DNA of 64,000 bases, taken from positions 44,164,611-44,228,610 of the forward strand of contig CM056582.1 of NCBI GenBank assembly GCA_029721435.1, written 5' to 3'. This DNA comes from Gymnothorax reevesii (Eukaryota > Chordata > Actinopteri > Anguilliformes > Muraenidae). Positions 22,468 through 35,445 of this stretch are shown here, one piece after another (position 1 is the stretch's first letter; every line of letters begins with the position of its first letter). The translations under genes and the position numbers were made by a program. The notes below the pieces were generated by a model. The model was given only the letters and a program-made list of their open reading frames with translations. It did no database searches and had not been told where the DNA came from.

Positions 22468-23270
22468 ACATTTGCATATGAGAAAATTTACAGATGAATT
22501 TCCTCAATTTTGATTGAAGATTCTTCTCAATCTCTCAGTCCTTGCCCAATTTTTAACCTTTCACTTTTGTATTTGGACAGGGTTTCTCCATCATCTTTAC
22601 CATCAAAGCATGGACAGATGCTTGATATGACAGCCAACCAGAAGGAGAATACACAAAATGTTTGAGTTGTAACACGCTTGCGCCAACATTACATTGCAAG
22701 TGTCTGCATTCATCATTCGAGGGCAAGATTAAACAATGCCATCAGAAACTTCAGCTCAAATTCAGCATTGTGAACGATTTTATCTCAGACGATGCAAGCG
22801 TGTGACGAATGTCTCAAGGTCTTGGATGCCAAATGGAAATAAATTCAACTTGCGAGCAAACGTTGGGACAATTAACGAGGGAGAGCAAAACATTACTAAG
22901 CTATAGGAGTAATTAAAGAAGTGGAAAGCATCATGGAAATGGACAAGACCATGGTACTGCGTTATGTGGGATGGAAATAAATCAAGGCTCCATCTTGACC
23001 ATGAAATGTTGCCAAATGCTGTGAGGGCACTGTTCGAGCGTTTCATGCGGCAGCAGTGGTAGCTCACTTACTTGGTATGAGCCATACGATAAATGAATGT
23101 CAGGGGCCACTCTTGATGGTTTGCTGGAGGATGAATGATTTACCATTTGCAGGTGAGGAAACTGCTCAAAATAGCCTGAAATTTTCTCAGAGATGACAGT
23201 TTCTGGAGGACATGCTGTCTTCGCACGGATTTTTACCATTTGGTGGTATCAGAATTTTGAGTGCAGATTT

Positions 23271-23343
23271 GCCGAAATAGCTCAGTTGGGAGAGCGTTAG
23301 ACTGAAGATCTAAAGGTCCCTGGTTCGATCCCGGGTTTCGGCA
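23271..23343 (+). tRNA. tRNA-Phe(GAA) (unit 13)
   Basis: Intact type, class C flank (GAGGACATG, ACCATTTGG). Confidence 0.97.
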
Positions 23344-23741
23344 ATTTGAGTGCCTTGGCTTGGCGTTGCGAGGAAATTAGGTCTGTTTTTACTTACTTGT
23401 GCAAAAACAAGATGACTGGAGTCCTTTCGTTTGCATGCCCTGTGAACAAAAAAAGTCAGCTGGACGAAAGAGGCGAATGTACTGTGGGCTGCACGAACAG
23501 AATGATGTAGTGTTGGGCAAGAATGGTTCTCATGGCAGTGCTGCATCTTGCAAGCCACTTTTAGCCTGGAGAAATATCAGTGCTCAATGGTTAGCTTTTG
23601 AAAAAAGTGCTTGTTTGATCACCAGGCCATGTGTAATAGTGTTGAAAGAACAGAGCTTAGGTTTCCCAATGTCATTCTCAGCGAAAATGAGTCAGCTTTT
23701 GATCTTTGTTTTGACAGTAACTGAGGGAAAAAAACCTCCAA

Positions 23742-23813
23742 CTCCCCGTCGGGGAATCGAACTCCGGTCTCCCGCGTGACAGGCGGGGATACTCACCACT
23801 ATACTAACGAGGA
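23742..23813 (-). tRNA. tRNA-Asp(GTC), T-stem mutant G52A (unit 13)
   Basis: The base at 23763 changes the 5' T stem from CGGGG to CGGAG, so pair 52:62 becomes A-C. The change also touches the start of the B box region. It is the only Asp copy with this change and may be impaired. Confidence 0.88.
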
Positions 23814-24259
23814 CAAAATAGCCATGCAAAGCCTGACATTGTATGTGCTGTAGCATGCCATTCCAAATGTCTGCAATGACCTTTTGCAGGCCTTGAAAAA
23901 CAATGGCGATTAAACCTTATGTTAATTTCAGCAATGGCTCCGGAGCTGTCCTTGCTTTCACTATTCCTGGCACAAACAGAACTAATCATGCATAGTGTTA
24001 GAGGACTTAGACTTCAAATTAGAACTGAAACATTGCTTGCTGTTCATCATTGCTGTCAATGCCAGGGGTCCTGGCGGGCTTCAGTGCTTGAGCAGTAGGG
24101 GTCAGAAGTTATACAAGTAAGAGTTATCCTCTGATATAAAGGCAGCGAAGGGTCTCTTCTGCTCAGAAACCTGCACAGTATTTTGAAATTGGTTTTGCTT
24201 CCTGGTCTGCCTGGGCAGTAAAAGCAGGAGCATGCCTTTGAGGGCACAGGGGGCAAGTC

Positions 24260-24332
24260 TGGAGAATGCGGGCGTCGATCCCGCTACCTCTCGCATGCTA
24301 AGCGAGCGCTCTACCATTTGAGCTAATTCCCC
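24260..24332 (-). tRNA. tRNA-Ala(AGC) (unit 14)
   Basis: Consensus body, but the 3' flank is GGCAAGTC, which otherwise accompanies class A Ala genes. The switch falls inside or next to the gene, which suggests a recombination junction. Confidence 0.95.
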
Positions 24333-25135
24333 ACATTTGCATATGAGAAAATTTACAGATGAATTTCCTCAATTTTGATTGAAGATTCTTCTCAATCTCT
24401 CAGTCCTTGCCCAATTTTTAACCTTTCACTTTTGTATTTGGACAGGGTTTCTCCATCATCTTTACCATCAAAGCATGGACAGATGCTTGATATGACAGCC
24501 AACCAGAAGGAGAATACACAAAATGTTTGAGTTGTAACACGCTTGCGCCAACATTACATTGCAAGTGTCTGCATTCATCATTCGAGGGCAAGATTAAACA
24601 ATGCCATCAGAAACTTCAGCTCAAATTCAGCATTGTGAACGATTTTATCTCAGACGATGCAAGCGTGTGACGAATGTCTCAAGGTCTTGGATGCCAAATG
24701 GAAATAAATTCAACTTGCGAGCAAACGTTGGGACAATTAACGAGGGAGAGCAAAACATTACTAAGCTATAGGAGTAATTAAAGAAGTGGAAAGCATCATG
24801 GAAATGGACAAGACCATGGTACTGCGTTATGTGGGATGGAAATAAATCAAGGCTCCATCTTGACCATGAAATGTTGCCAAATGCTGTGAGGGCACTGTTC
24901 GAGCGTTTCATGCGGCAGCAGTGGTAGCTCACTTACTTGGTATGAGCCATACGATAAATGAATGTCAGGGGCCACTCTTGATGGTTTGCTGGAGGATGAA
25001 TGATTTACCATTTGCAGGTGAGGAAACTGCTCAAAATAGCCTGAAATTTTCTCAGAGATGACAGTTTCTGGAGGACATGCTGTCTTCGCACGGATTTTTA
25101 CCATTTGGTGGTATCACAATATTTAGTGCAGATTT

Positions 25136-25208
25136 GCCAAAATACCTCAGTTGGGAGAGCGTTAGACTGAAGATTTAAAGGTCCCTGGTTCAATCCCGGG
25201 TTTCGTCA
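25136..25208 (+). pseudogene. Degenerate tRNA-Phe(GAA) (unit 14)
   Basis: Class B changes. Confidence 0.82.
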
Positions 25209-25605
25209 ATTTGAGTGCCTTGGCTTGGCGTTGTGAGGAAATGAGGTCTGTTTTTACTTACTTGTGCAAAAACAAGATGACTGGAGTCGTTTCGTTTGCT
25301 TGCCCTGTGAACAAAAAAAGTCAGCTGGACGAAAGAGGCGAATGTACTGTGGGCTGCACGAACAGAATGATGTAGTGTTGGGCAAGAATGGTTCTCATGG
25401 CAGTGCTGCATCTTGCAAGCCACTTTTAGCCTGGAGAAATATCAGTGCTCAATGGTTAGCTTTTGAAAAAAGTGCTTCTTTGATCACCAGGCCATGTGTA
25501 ATAGTGTTGAAAGAACAGAGCTTAAGTTTCCCAATGTCATTCTCAGCGACAATGAGTCAGCTTCTGATCTTTGTTTTGACAGTAACTGAGGGAAAAAACC
25601 TCCAA

Positions 25606-25677
25606 CTCCCCGTCGGGGAATCGAACCCCGGTCTCCCGCGTGACAGGCGGGGATACTCACCACTATACTAACGAGGA
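25606..25677 (-). tRNA. tRNA-Asp(GTC) (unit 14)
   Basis: Matches the reference; T6 terminator. Confidence 0.96.
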
Positions 25678-26123
25678 CAAAATAGCCATGCAAAGCCTGA
25701 TATTGTATGTGCTGTAGCATGCCATTCCAAATGTCTGCAATGACCTTTTGCAGGCCTTGTAAAACAATGGCGATTAAACCTGATGTTAATTTCAGCAATG
25801 GCTCCGGAGCTGTCCTTGCTTTCACTATTCCTGGCACAAACAGAACTAATCATGAATAGTGTTAGAGGACTTAGACTTCAAATTAGAACTGAAACATTGC
25901 TTGCTGTTCATCATTGCTGTCAATGCCAGGGGTCCTGGCGGGCTTCAGTGCTTGAGCAGTAGGGGTCAGAAGTTATACAAGTAAGAGTTATCCTCTGATA
26001 TAAAGGCAGCGAAGGGTCTCTTCTGCTCAGAAACCTGCACAGTATTTTGAAATTGGTTTTGCTTCCTGGTCTGCCTGGGCAGTAAAAGCAGGAGCATGCC
26101 TTTGAGGGCACAGGGGGCAAGTC

Positions 26124-26196
26124 TGGAGAATGCGGGCGTCGATCCCGCTACCTCTCGCATGCTAAGCGAGCGCTCTACTATTTCAGCTAATTCCCC
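26124..26196 (-). tRNA. tRNA-Ala(AGC), D-arm variant (unit 15)
   Basis: C13G and G18A; octamer absent. Confidence 0.78.
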
Positions 26197-26999
26197 ACCT
26201 TTGTTTATGAGAAAATTTACAGATTAATTTCCTCAATTTTGAGAGAAGATTCTTCTCAATCTCTCAGTCCTTGCCCAATTTTTAACCTTTCACTTTTGTA
26301 TTTGGACAGGGTTTCTCCATCATCTTTACCGTCAAAGCAAGGACAGATGCTTGATATGACAGCCAACCAGAAGGAGAATACACAAAATGTTTGAGTTGTA
26401 ACACACTTGCGCCAACATCACATTGCAAGTGTCTGCATTCATCATTCGAGGGCGAGATTAAACAATGCCATCAGAAACTTCAGCTCAAATTCAGCATTAT
26501 GAACGAATTTATCTCAGACGATGCAAGCGTGTGACGAATGACTCAAGGTCTTTGATGCCAAATGGAAATAAATTCAACTTGCGAGCAAACGTTGGGACAA
26601 TTAACGAGGGAGAGCAAAGCATTACTAAGCTATAGGAGTAATTAAAGAAGTGGAAAGCATCATGGAAATGGACAAGACCATGGTACTGCGTTATGTGGGA
26701 TGGAAATAAATCAAGGCTCCATCTTGACCATGAAATGTTGCCAAATGCTGTGAGGGCACTGTTCGAGCATTTCATGCGGCAGCAGTGGTAGCTCACTTAC
26801 TTGGTATGAGCCATACGATAAATGAATGTCAGGGGCCACTCTTGATGGTTTGCTGGAGGATGAATGATTTACCATTTGCAGGTGAGGAAACTGCTCAAAA
26901 TAGCCTGAAATTTTCTCAGAGATGACAGTTTCTGGAGGAAATGCTGTCTTTGCACGGATTTTTACCGTTTGGCGGTATCAGAATTTTGAGTGCAGATTT

Positions 27000-27072
27000 G
27001 CCGAAATAGCTCAGTTGGGAGAGCGTTAGACTGAAGATCTAAAGGTCCCTGGTTCGATCCCGGGTTTCGGCA
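27000..27072 (+). tRNA. tRNA-Phe(GAA) (unit 15)
   Basis: Intact type; shares the GGCGG flank base with unit 10. Confidence 0.97.
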
Positions 27073-27470
27073 ATTTGAGTGCCTTGGCTTGGCGTTGCGA
27101 GGAAATTAGGTCTGTTTTTACTTACTTGTGCAAAAACAAGATGACTGGAGTCCTTTCGTTTGCATGCCCTGTGAACAAAAAAAGTCAGCTGGACGAAAGA
27201 GGCGAATGTACTGTGGGCTGCACGAACAGAATGATGTAGTGTTGGGCAAGAATGGTTCTCATGGCAGTGCTGCATCTTGCAAGCCACTTTTAGCCTGGAG
27301 AAATATCAGTGCTCAATGGTTAGCTTTTGAAAAAAGTGCTTCTTTGATCACCAGGCCATGTGTAATAGTGTTGAAAGAACAGAGCTTAGGTTTCCCAATG
27401 TCATTCTCAGCGAAAATGAGTCAGCTTTTGATCTTTGTTTTGACAGTAACTGAGGGAAAAAAACCTCCAA

Positions 27471-27542
27471 CTCCCCGTCGGGGAATCGAACCCCGGTCTC
27501 CCGCGTGACAGGCGGGGATACTCACCACTATACTAACGAGGA
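27471..27542 (-). tRNA. tRNA-Asp(GTC) (unit 15)
   Basis: Matches the reference; T7 terminator. Confidence 0.96.
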
Positions 27543-27988
27543 CAAAATAGCCATGCAAAGCCTGACATTGTATGTGCTGTAGCATGCCATTCCAAATGTC
27601 TGCAATGACCTTTTGCAGGCCTTGAAAAACAATGGCGATTAAACCTTATGTTAATTTCAGCAATGGCTCCGGAGCTGTCCTTGCTTTCACTATTCCTGGC
27701 ACAAACAGAACTAATCATGCATAGTGTTAGAGGACTTAGACTTCAAATTAGAACTGAAACATTGCTTGCTGTTCATCATTGCTGTCAATGCCAGGGGTCC
27801 TGGCGGGCTTCAGTGCTTGAGCAGTAGGGGTCAGAAGTTATACAAGTAAGAGTTATCCTCTGATATAAAGGCAGCGAAGGGTCTCTTCTGCTCAGAAACC
27901 TGCACAGTATTTTGAAATTGGTTTTGCTTCCTGGTCTGCCTGGGCAGTAAAAGCGGGAGCATGCCTTTGAGGGCACAGGGGGCAACTC

Positions 27989-28061
27989 TGGAGAATGCGG
28001 GCGTCGATCCCGCTACCTCTCGCATGCTAAGCGAGCGCTCTACTATTTGAGCTAATTCCCC
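27989..28061 (-). tRNA. tRNA-Ala(AGC), G18A variant (unit 16)
   Basis: G18A only. Confidence 0.86.
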
Positions 28062-28864
28062 ACATTTGCATATGAGAAAATTTACAGATGAATTTCCTCA
28101 ATTTTGATTGAAGATTCTTCTCAATCTCTCAGTCCTTGCCCAATTTTTAACCTTTCACTTTTGTATTTGGACAGGGTTTCTCCATCATCTTTACCATCAA
28201 AGCATGGACAGATGCTTGATATGACAGCCAACCAGAAGGAGAATACACAAAATGTTTGAGTTGTAACACGCTTGCGCCAACATTACATTGCAAGTGTCTG
28301 CATTCATCATTCGAGGGCAAGATTAAACAATGCCATCAGAAACTTCAGCTCAAATTCAGCATTGTGAACGATTTTATCTCAGACGATGCAAGCGTGTGAC
28401 GAATGTCTCAAGGTCTTGGATGCCAAATGGAAATAAATTCAACTTGCGAGCAAACGTTGGGACAATTAACGAGGGAGAGCAAAACATTACTAAGCTATAG
28501 GAGTAATTAAAGAAGTGGAAAGCATCATGGAAATGGACAAGACCATGGTACTGCGTTATGTGGGATGGAAATAAATCAAGGCTCCATCTTGACCATGAAA
28601 TGTTGCCAAATGCTGTGAGGGCACTGTTCGAGCGTTTCATGCGGCAGCAGTGGTAGCTCACTTACTTGGTATGAGCCATACGATAAATGAATGTCAGGGG
28701 CCACTCTTGATGGTTTGCTGGAGGATGAATGATTTACCATTTGCAGGTGAGGAAACTGCTCAAAATAGCCTGAAATTTTCTCAGAGATGACAGTTTCTGG
28801 AGGACATGCTGTCTTCGCACGGATTTTTACCATTTGGTGGTATCAGAATTTTGAGTGCAGATTT

Positions 28865-28937
28865 GCCGAAATAGTTCAGTTGGGAGAGCGTTAGACTGAA
28901 GATCTAAAGGTCCCTGGTTCGATCCCGGGTTTCGGCA
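28865..28937 (+). tRNA. tRNA-Phe(GAA), C11T variant (unit 16)
   Basis: The D stem reads GTTC instead of GCTC, leaving a U11-G24 wobble and changing one A-box base. Everything else is intact, so function is likely. Its block partner at 49348 does not have the change, so it arose after the block duplication or was converted away there. Confidence 0.93.
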
Positions 28938-29334
28938 ATTTGAGTGCCTTGGCTTGGCGTTGCGAGGAAATTAGGTCTGTTTTTACTTACTTGTGCAAAA
29001 ACAAGATGACTGGAGTCCTTTCGTTTGCTTGCCCTGTGAACAAAAAAAGTCAGCTGGACGAAAGAGGCGAATGTACTGTGGGCTGCACGAACAGAATGAT
29101 GTAGTGTTGGGCAAGAATGGTTCTCATGGCAGTGCTGCATCTTGCAAGCCACTTTTAGCCTGGAGAAATATCAGTGCTCAATGGTTAGCTTGTGAAAAAA
29201 GTGCTTGTTTGATCACCAGGCCATGTGTAATAGTGTTGAAAGAACAGAGCTTAGGTTTCCCAATGTCATTCTCAGCGACAATGAGTCAGCTTCTGATCTT
29301 TGTTTTGACAGTAACTGAGGGAAAAAACCTCCAA

Positions 29335-29406
29335 CTCCCCGTCGGGGAATCGAACCCCGGCCTCCCGCGTGACAGGCGGGGATACTCACCACTATACTAA
29401 CGAGGA
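29335..29406 (-). tRNA. tRNA-Asp(GTC), variable-loop variant (unit 16)
   Basis: AGGC variable loop; T6 terminator. Confidence 0.95.
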
Positions 29407-29852
29407 CAAAATAGCCATGCAAAGCCTGACATTGTATGTGCTGTAGCATACCATTCCAAATGTCTGCAATGACCTTTTGCAGGCCTTGTAAAACAATGGC
29501 GATTAAACCTTCTGTTAATTTCAGCAATGGCTCCGGAGCTGTCCTTGCTTTCACTATTCCTGGCACAAACAGAACTAATCATGCATAGTGTTAGAGGACT
29601 TAGACTTCAAATTAGAACTGAAACATTGCTTGCTGTTCATCATTGCTGTCAATGCCAGGGGTCCTGGCGGGCTTCAGTGCTTGAGCAGTAGGGGTCAGAA
29701 GTTATACAAGTAAGAGTTATCCTCTGATATAAAGGCAGCGAAGGGTCTCTTCTGCTCAGAAACCTGCACAGTATTTTGAAATTGGTCTTGCTTCCTGGTC
29801 TGCCTGGGCAGTAAAAGCAGGAGCATGCCTTTGAGGGCACAGGGGGCAACTC

Positions 29853-29925
29853 TGGAGAATGCGGGCGTCGATCCCGCTACCTCTCGCATGCTAAGCGAGC
29901 GCTCTACCATTTGAGCTAATTCCCC
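29853..29925 (-). tRNA. tRNA-Ala(AGC) (unit 17)
   Basis: Consensus type. Confidence 0.96.
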
Positions 29926-30728
29926 ACATTTGCATATGAGAAAATTTACAGATGAATTTCCTCAATTTTGATTGAAGATTCTTCTCAATCTCTCAGTCCT
30001 TGCCCAATTTTTAACCTTTCACTTTTGTATTTGGACAGGGTTTCTCCATCATCTTTACCATCAAAGCATGGACAGATGCTTGATATGACAGCCAACCAGA
30101 AGGAGAATACACAAAATGTTTGAGTTGTAACACGCTTGCGCCAACATTACATTGCAAGTGTCTGCATTCATCATTCGAGGGCAAGATTAAACAATGCCAT
30201 CAGAAACTTCAGCTCAAATTCAGCATTGTGAACGATTTTATCTCAGACGATGCAAGCGTGTGACGAATGTCTCAAGGTCTTGGATGCCAAATGGAAATAA
30301 ATTCAACTTGCGAGCAAACGTTGGGACAATTAACGAGGGAGAGCAAAACATTACTAAGCTATAGGAGTAATTAAAGAAGTGGAAAGCATCATGGAAATGG
30401 ACAAGACCATGGTACTGCGTTATGTGGGATGGAAATAAATCAAGGCTCCATCTTGACCATGAAATGTTGCCAAATGCTGTGAGGGCACTGTTCGAGCGTT
30501 TCATGCGGCAGCAGTGGTAGCTCACTTACTTGGTATGAGCCATACGATAAATGAATGTCAGGGGCCACTCTTGATGGTTTGCTGGAGGATGAATGATTTA
30601 CCATTTGCAGGTGAGGAAACTGCTCAAAATAGCCTGAAATTTTCTCAGAGATGACAGTTTCTGGAGGACATGCTGTCTTCGCACGGATTTTTACCATTTG
30701 GTGGTATCACAATATTTAGTGCAGATTT

Positions 30729-30801
30729 GCCAAAATACCTCAGTTGGGAGAGCGTTAGACTGAAGATTTAAAGGTCCCTGGTTCAATCCCGGGTTTCGTC
30801 A
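30729..30801 (+). pseudogene. Degenerate tRNA-Phe(GAA) (unit 17)
   Basis: Class B changes. Confidence 0.82.
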
Positions 30802-31198
30802 ATTTGAGTGCCTTGGCTTGGCGTTGTGAGGAAATGAGGTCTGTTTTTACTTACTTGTGCAAAAACAAGATGACTGGAGTCGTTTCGTTTGCTTGCCCTG
30901 TGAACAAAAAAAGTCAGCTGGACGAAAGAGGCGAATGTACTGTGGGCTGCACGAACAGAATGATGTAGTGTTGGGCAAGAATGGTTCTCATGGCAGTGCT
31001 GCATCTTGCAAGCCACTTTTAGCCTGGAGAAATATCAGTGCTCAATGGTTAGCTTTTGAAAAAAGTGCTTCTTTGATCACCAGGCCATGTGTAATAGTGT
31101 TGAAAGAACAGAGCTTAAGTTTCCCAATGTCATTCTCAGCGACAATGAGTCAGCTTCTGATCTTTGTTTTGACAGTAACTGAGGGAAAAAACCTCCAA

Positions 31199-31270
31199 CT
31201 CCCCGTCGGGGAATCGAACCCCGGTCTCCCGCGTGACAGGCGGGGATACTCACCACTATACTAACGAGGA
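31199..31270 (-). tRNA. tRNA-Asp(GTC) (unit 17)
   Basis: Matches the reference; T6 terminator. Confidence 0.96.
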
Positions 31271-31716
31271 CAAAATAGCCATGCAAAGCCTGATATTGTA
31301 TGTGCTGTAGCATGCCATTCCAAATGTCTGCAATGACCTTTTGCAGGCCTTGTAAAACAATGGCGATTAAACCTGATGTTAATTTCAGCAATGGCTCCGG
31401 AGCTGTCCTTGCTTTCACTATTCCTGGCACAAACAGAACTAATCATGAATAGTGTTAGAGGACTTAGACTTCAAATTAGAACTGAAACATTGCTTGCTGT
31501 TCATCATTGCTGTCAATGCCAGGGGTCCTGGCGGGCTTCAGTGCTTGAGCAGTAGGGGTCAGAAGTTATACAAGTAAGAGTTATCCTCTGATATAAAGGC
31601 AGCGAAGGGTCTCTTCTGCTCAGAAACCTGCACAGTATTTTGAAATTGGTTTTGCTTCCTGGTCTGCCTGGGCAGTAAAAGCAGGAGCATGCCTTTGAGG
31701 GCACAGGGGGCAAGTC

Positions 31717-31789
31717 TGGAGAATGCGGGCGTCGATCCCGCTACCTCTCGCATGCTAAGCGAGCGCTCTACTATTTCAGCTAATTCCCC
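31717..31789 (-). tRNA. tRNA-Ala(AGC), D-arm variant (unit 18)
   Basis: C13G and G18A; octamer absent. Confidence 0.78.
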
Positions 31790-32592
31790 ACCTTTGTTTA
31801 TGAGAAAATTTACAGATTAATTTCCTCAATTTTGAGAGAAGATTCTTCTCAATCTCTCAGTCCTTGCCCAATTTTTAACCTTTCACTTTTGTATTTGGAC
31901 AGGGTTTCTCCATCATCTTTACCGTCAAAGCAAGGACAGATGCTTGATATGACAGCCAACCAGAAGGAGAATACACAAAATGTTTGAGTTGTAACACACT
32001 TGCGCCAACATCACATTGCAAGTGTCTGCATTCATCATTCGAGGGCGAGATTAAACAATGCCATCAGAAACTTCAGCTCAAATTCAGCATTATGAACGAA
32101 TTTATCTCAGACGATGCAAGCGTGTGACGAATGACTCAAGGTCTTTGATGCCAAATGGAAATAAATTCAACTTGCGAGCAAACGTTGGGACAATTAACGA
32201 GGGAGAGCAAAGCATTACTAAGCTATAGGAGTAATTAAAGAAGTGGAAAGCATCATGGAAATGGACAAGACCATGGTACTGCGTTATGTGGGATGGAAAT
32301 AAATCAAGGCTCCATCTTGACCATGAAATGTTGCCAAATGCTGTGAGGGCACTGTTCGAGCATTTCATGCGGCAGCAGTGGTAGCTCACTTACTTGGTAT
32401 GAGCCATACGATAAATGAATGTCAGGGGCCACTCTTGATGGTTTGCTGGAGGATGAATGATTTACCATTTGCAGGTGAGGAAACTGCTCAAAATAGCCTG
32501 AAATTTTCTCAGAGATGACAGTTTCTGGAGGAAATGCTGTCTTTGCACGGATTTTTACCCTTTGGTGGTATCAGAATTTTGAGTGCAGATTT

Positions 32593-32665
32593 GCCGAAAT
32601 AGCTCAGTTGGGAGAGCGTTAGACTGAAGATCTAAAGGTCCCTGGTTCGATCCCGGGTTTCGGCA
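32593..32665 (+). tRNA. tRNA-Phe(GAA) (unit 18)
   Basis: Intact type, class A flank with ACCCTTTGG, a private base. Confidence 0.97.
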
Positions 32666-33063
32666 ATTTGAGTGCCTTGGCTTGGCGTTGCGAGGAAATT
32701 AGGTCTGTTTTTACTTACTTGTGCAAAAACAAGATGACTGGAGTCCTTTCGTTTGCATGCCCTGTGAACAAAAAAAGTCAGCTGGACGAAAGAGGCGAAT
32801 GTACTGTGGGCTGCACGAACAGAATGATGTAGTGTTGGGCAAGAATGGTTCTCATGGCAGTGCTGCATCTTGCAAGCCACTTTTAGCCTGGAGAAATATC
32901 AGTGCTCAATGGTTAGCTTTTGAAAAAAGTGCTTGTTTGATCACCAGGCCATGTGTAATAGTGTTGAAAGAACAGAGCTTAGGTTTCCCAATGTCATTCT
33001 CAGCGAAAATGAGTCAGCTTTTGATCTTTGTTTTGACAGTAACTGAGGGAAAAAAAACTCCAA

Positions 33064-33135
33064 CTCCCCGTCGGGGAATCGAACCCCGGTCTCCCGCGTG
33101 ACAGGCGGGGATACTCACCACTATACTAACGAGGA
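33064..33135 (-). tRNA. tRNA-Asp(GTC) (unit 18)
   Basis: Gene body matches the reference. A private base change lengthens the downstream terminator to T8 (33050..33057). Confidence 0.96.
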
Positions 33136-33581
33136 CAAAATAGCCATGCAAAGCCTGACATTGTATGTGCTGTAGCATGCCATTCCAAATGTCTGCAATG
33201 ACCTTTTGCAGGCCTTGAAAAACAATGGCGATTAAACCTTATGTTAATTTCAGCAATGGCTCCGGAGCTGTCCTTGCTTTCACTATTCCTGGCACAAACA
33301 GAACTAATCATGCATAGTGTTAGAGGACTTAGACTTCAAATTAGAACTGAAACATTGCTTGCTGTTCATCATTGCTGTCAATGCCAGGGGTCCTGGCGGG
33401 CTTCAGTGCTTGAGCAGTAGGGGTCAGAAGTTATACAAGTAAGAGTTATCCTCTGATATAAAGGCAGCGAAGGGTCTCTTCTGCTCAGAAACCTGCACAG
33501 TATTTTGAAATTGGTTTTGCTTCCTGGTCTGCCTGGGCAGTAAAAGCGGGAGCATGCCTTTGAGGGCACAGGGGGCAACTC

Positions 33582-33654
33582 TGGAGAATGCGGGCGTCGA
33601 TCCCGCTACCTCTCGCATGCTAAGCGAGCGCTCTACTATTTGAGCTAATTCCCC
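33582..33654 (-). tRNA. tRNA-Ala(AGC), G18A variant (unit 19)
   Basis: G18A only. Confidence 0.86.
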
Positions 33655-34457
33655 ACATTTGCATATGAGAAAATTTACAGATGAATTTCCTCAATTTTGA
33701 TTGAAGATTCTTCTCAATCTCTCAGTCCTTGCCCAATTTTTAACCTTTCACTTTTGTATTTGGACAGGGTTTCTCCATCATCTTTACCATCAAAGCATGG
33801 ACAGATGCTTGATATGACAGCCAACCAGAAGGAGAATACACAAAATGTTTGAGTTGTAACACGCTTGCGCCAACATTACATTGCAAGTGTCTGCATTCAT
33901 CATTCGAGGGCAAGATTAAACAATGCCATCAGAAACTTCAGCTCAAATTCAGCATTGTGAACGATTTTATCTCAGACGATGCAAGCGTGTGACGAATGTC
34001 TCAAGGTCTTGGATGCCAAATGGAAATAAATTCAACTTGCGAGCAAACGTTGGGACAATTAACGAGGGAGAGCAAAACATTACTAAGCTATAGGAGTAAT
34101 TAAAGAAGTGGAAAGCATCATGGAAATGGACAAGACCATGGTACTGCGTTATGTGGGATGGAAATAAATCAAGGCTCCATCTTGACCATGAAATGTTGCC
34201 AAATGCTGTGAGGGCACTGTTCGAGCGTTTCATGCGGCAGCAGTGGTAGCTCACTTACTTGGTATGAGCCATACGATAAATGAATGTCAGGGGCCACTCT
34301 TGATGGTTTGCTGGAGGATGAATGATTTACCATTTGCAGGTGAGGAAACTGCTCAAAATAGCCTGAAATTTTCTCAGAGATGACAGTTTCTGGAGGACAT
34401 GCTGTCTTCGCACGGATTTTTACCATTTGGTGGTATCACAATATTTAGTGCAGATTT

Positions 34458-34530
34458 GCCAAAATACCTCAGTTGGGAGAGCGTTAGACTGAAGATCTAA
34501 AGGTCCCTGGTTCGATCCTGGGTTTCGGCA
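34458..34530 (+). pseudogene. Hybrid tRNA-Phe(GAA): B-type 5' half, A-like 3' half (unit 19)
   Basis: The 5' acceptor strand and D arm are class B (A4, C10), while the anticodon stem, T loop and 3' acceptor strand are intact type, with a private T62 that makes a G-U pair. Mismatches remain at 4:69 and 10:25, but 2:71 is restored. The switch lies between the D arm and the 3' side of the anticodon stem. It is less damaged than pure class B copies, so residual function is possible. Confidence 0.75.
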
Positions 34531-34927
34531 ATTTAAGTGCCTTGGCTTGGCGTTGCGAGGAAATGAGGTCTGTTTTTACTTACTTGTGCAAAAACAAGAT
34601 GACTGGAGTCCTTTCGTTTGCTTGCCCTGAGAACAAAAAAAGTCAGCTGGACGAAAGAGGCGAATGTACTGTGGGCTGCACGAACAGAATGATGTAGTGT
34701 TGGGCAAGAATGGTTCTCATGGCAGTGCTGCATCTTGCAAGCCACTTTTAGCCTGGAGAAATATCAGTGCTCAATGGTTAGCTTTTGAAAAAAGTGCTTC
34801 TTTGATCACCAGGCCATGTGTAATAGTGTTGAAAGAACAGAGCTTAGGTTTCCCAATGTCATTCTCAGCGAAAATGAGTCAGCTTTTGATCTTTGTTTTG
34901 ACAGTAACTGAGGGAAAAAACCTCCAA

Positions 34928-34999
34928 CTCCCCGTCGGGGAATCGAACCCCGGTCTCCCGCGTGACAGGCGGGGATACTCACCACTATACTAACGAGGA
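34928..34999 (-). tRNA. tRNA-Asp(GTC) (unit 19)
   Basis: Matches the reference; T6 terminator although nearby spacer bases (GCGAAAATGAGTCAGCTTTT) are A/C-like. Confidence 0.96.
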
Positions 35000-35445
35000 C
35001 AAAATAGCCATGCAAAGCCTGATATTGTATGTGCTGTAGCATGCCATTCCAAATGTCTGCAATGACCTTTTGCAGGCCTTGTAAAACAATGGCGATTAAA
35101 CCTTCTGTTAATTTCAGCAATGGCTCCGGAGCTGTCCTTTCTTTCACTATTCCTGGCACAAACAGAACTAATCATGCATAGTGTTAGAGGACTTAGACTT
35201 CAAATTAGAACTGAAACATTGCTTGCTGTTCATCATTGCTGTCAATGCCAGGGGTCCTGGCGGGCTTCAGTGCTTGAGCAGTAGGGGTCAGAAGTTATAC
35301 AAGTAAGAGTTATCCTCTGATATAAAGGCAGCGAAGGGTCTCTTCTGCTCAGAAACCTGCACTGTATTTTGAAATTGGTTTTGCTTCCTGGTCTGCCTGA
35401 GCAGTAAAAGCAGGAGCATGCCTTTGAGGGCACAGGGGGCAACTC

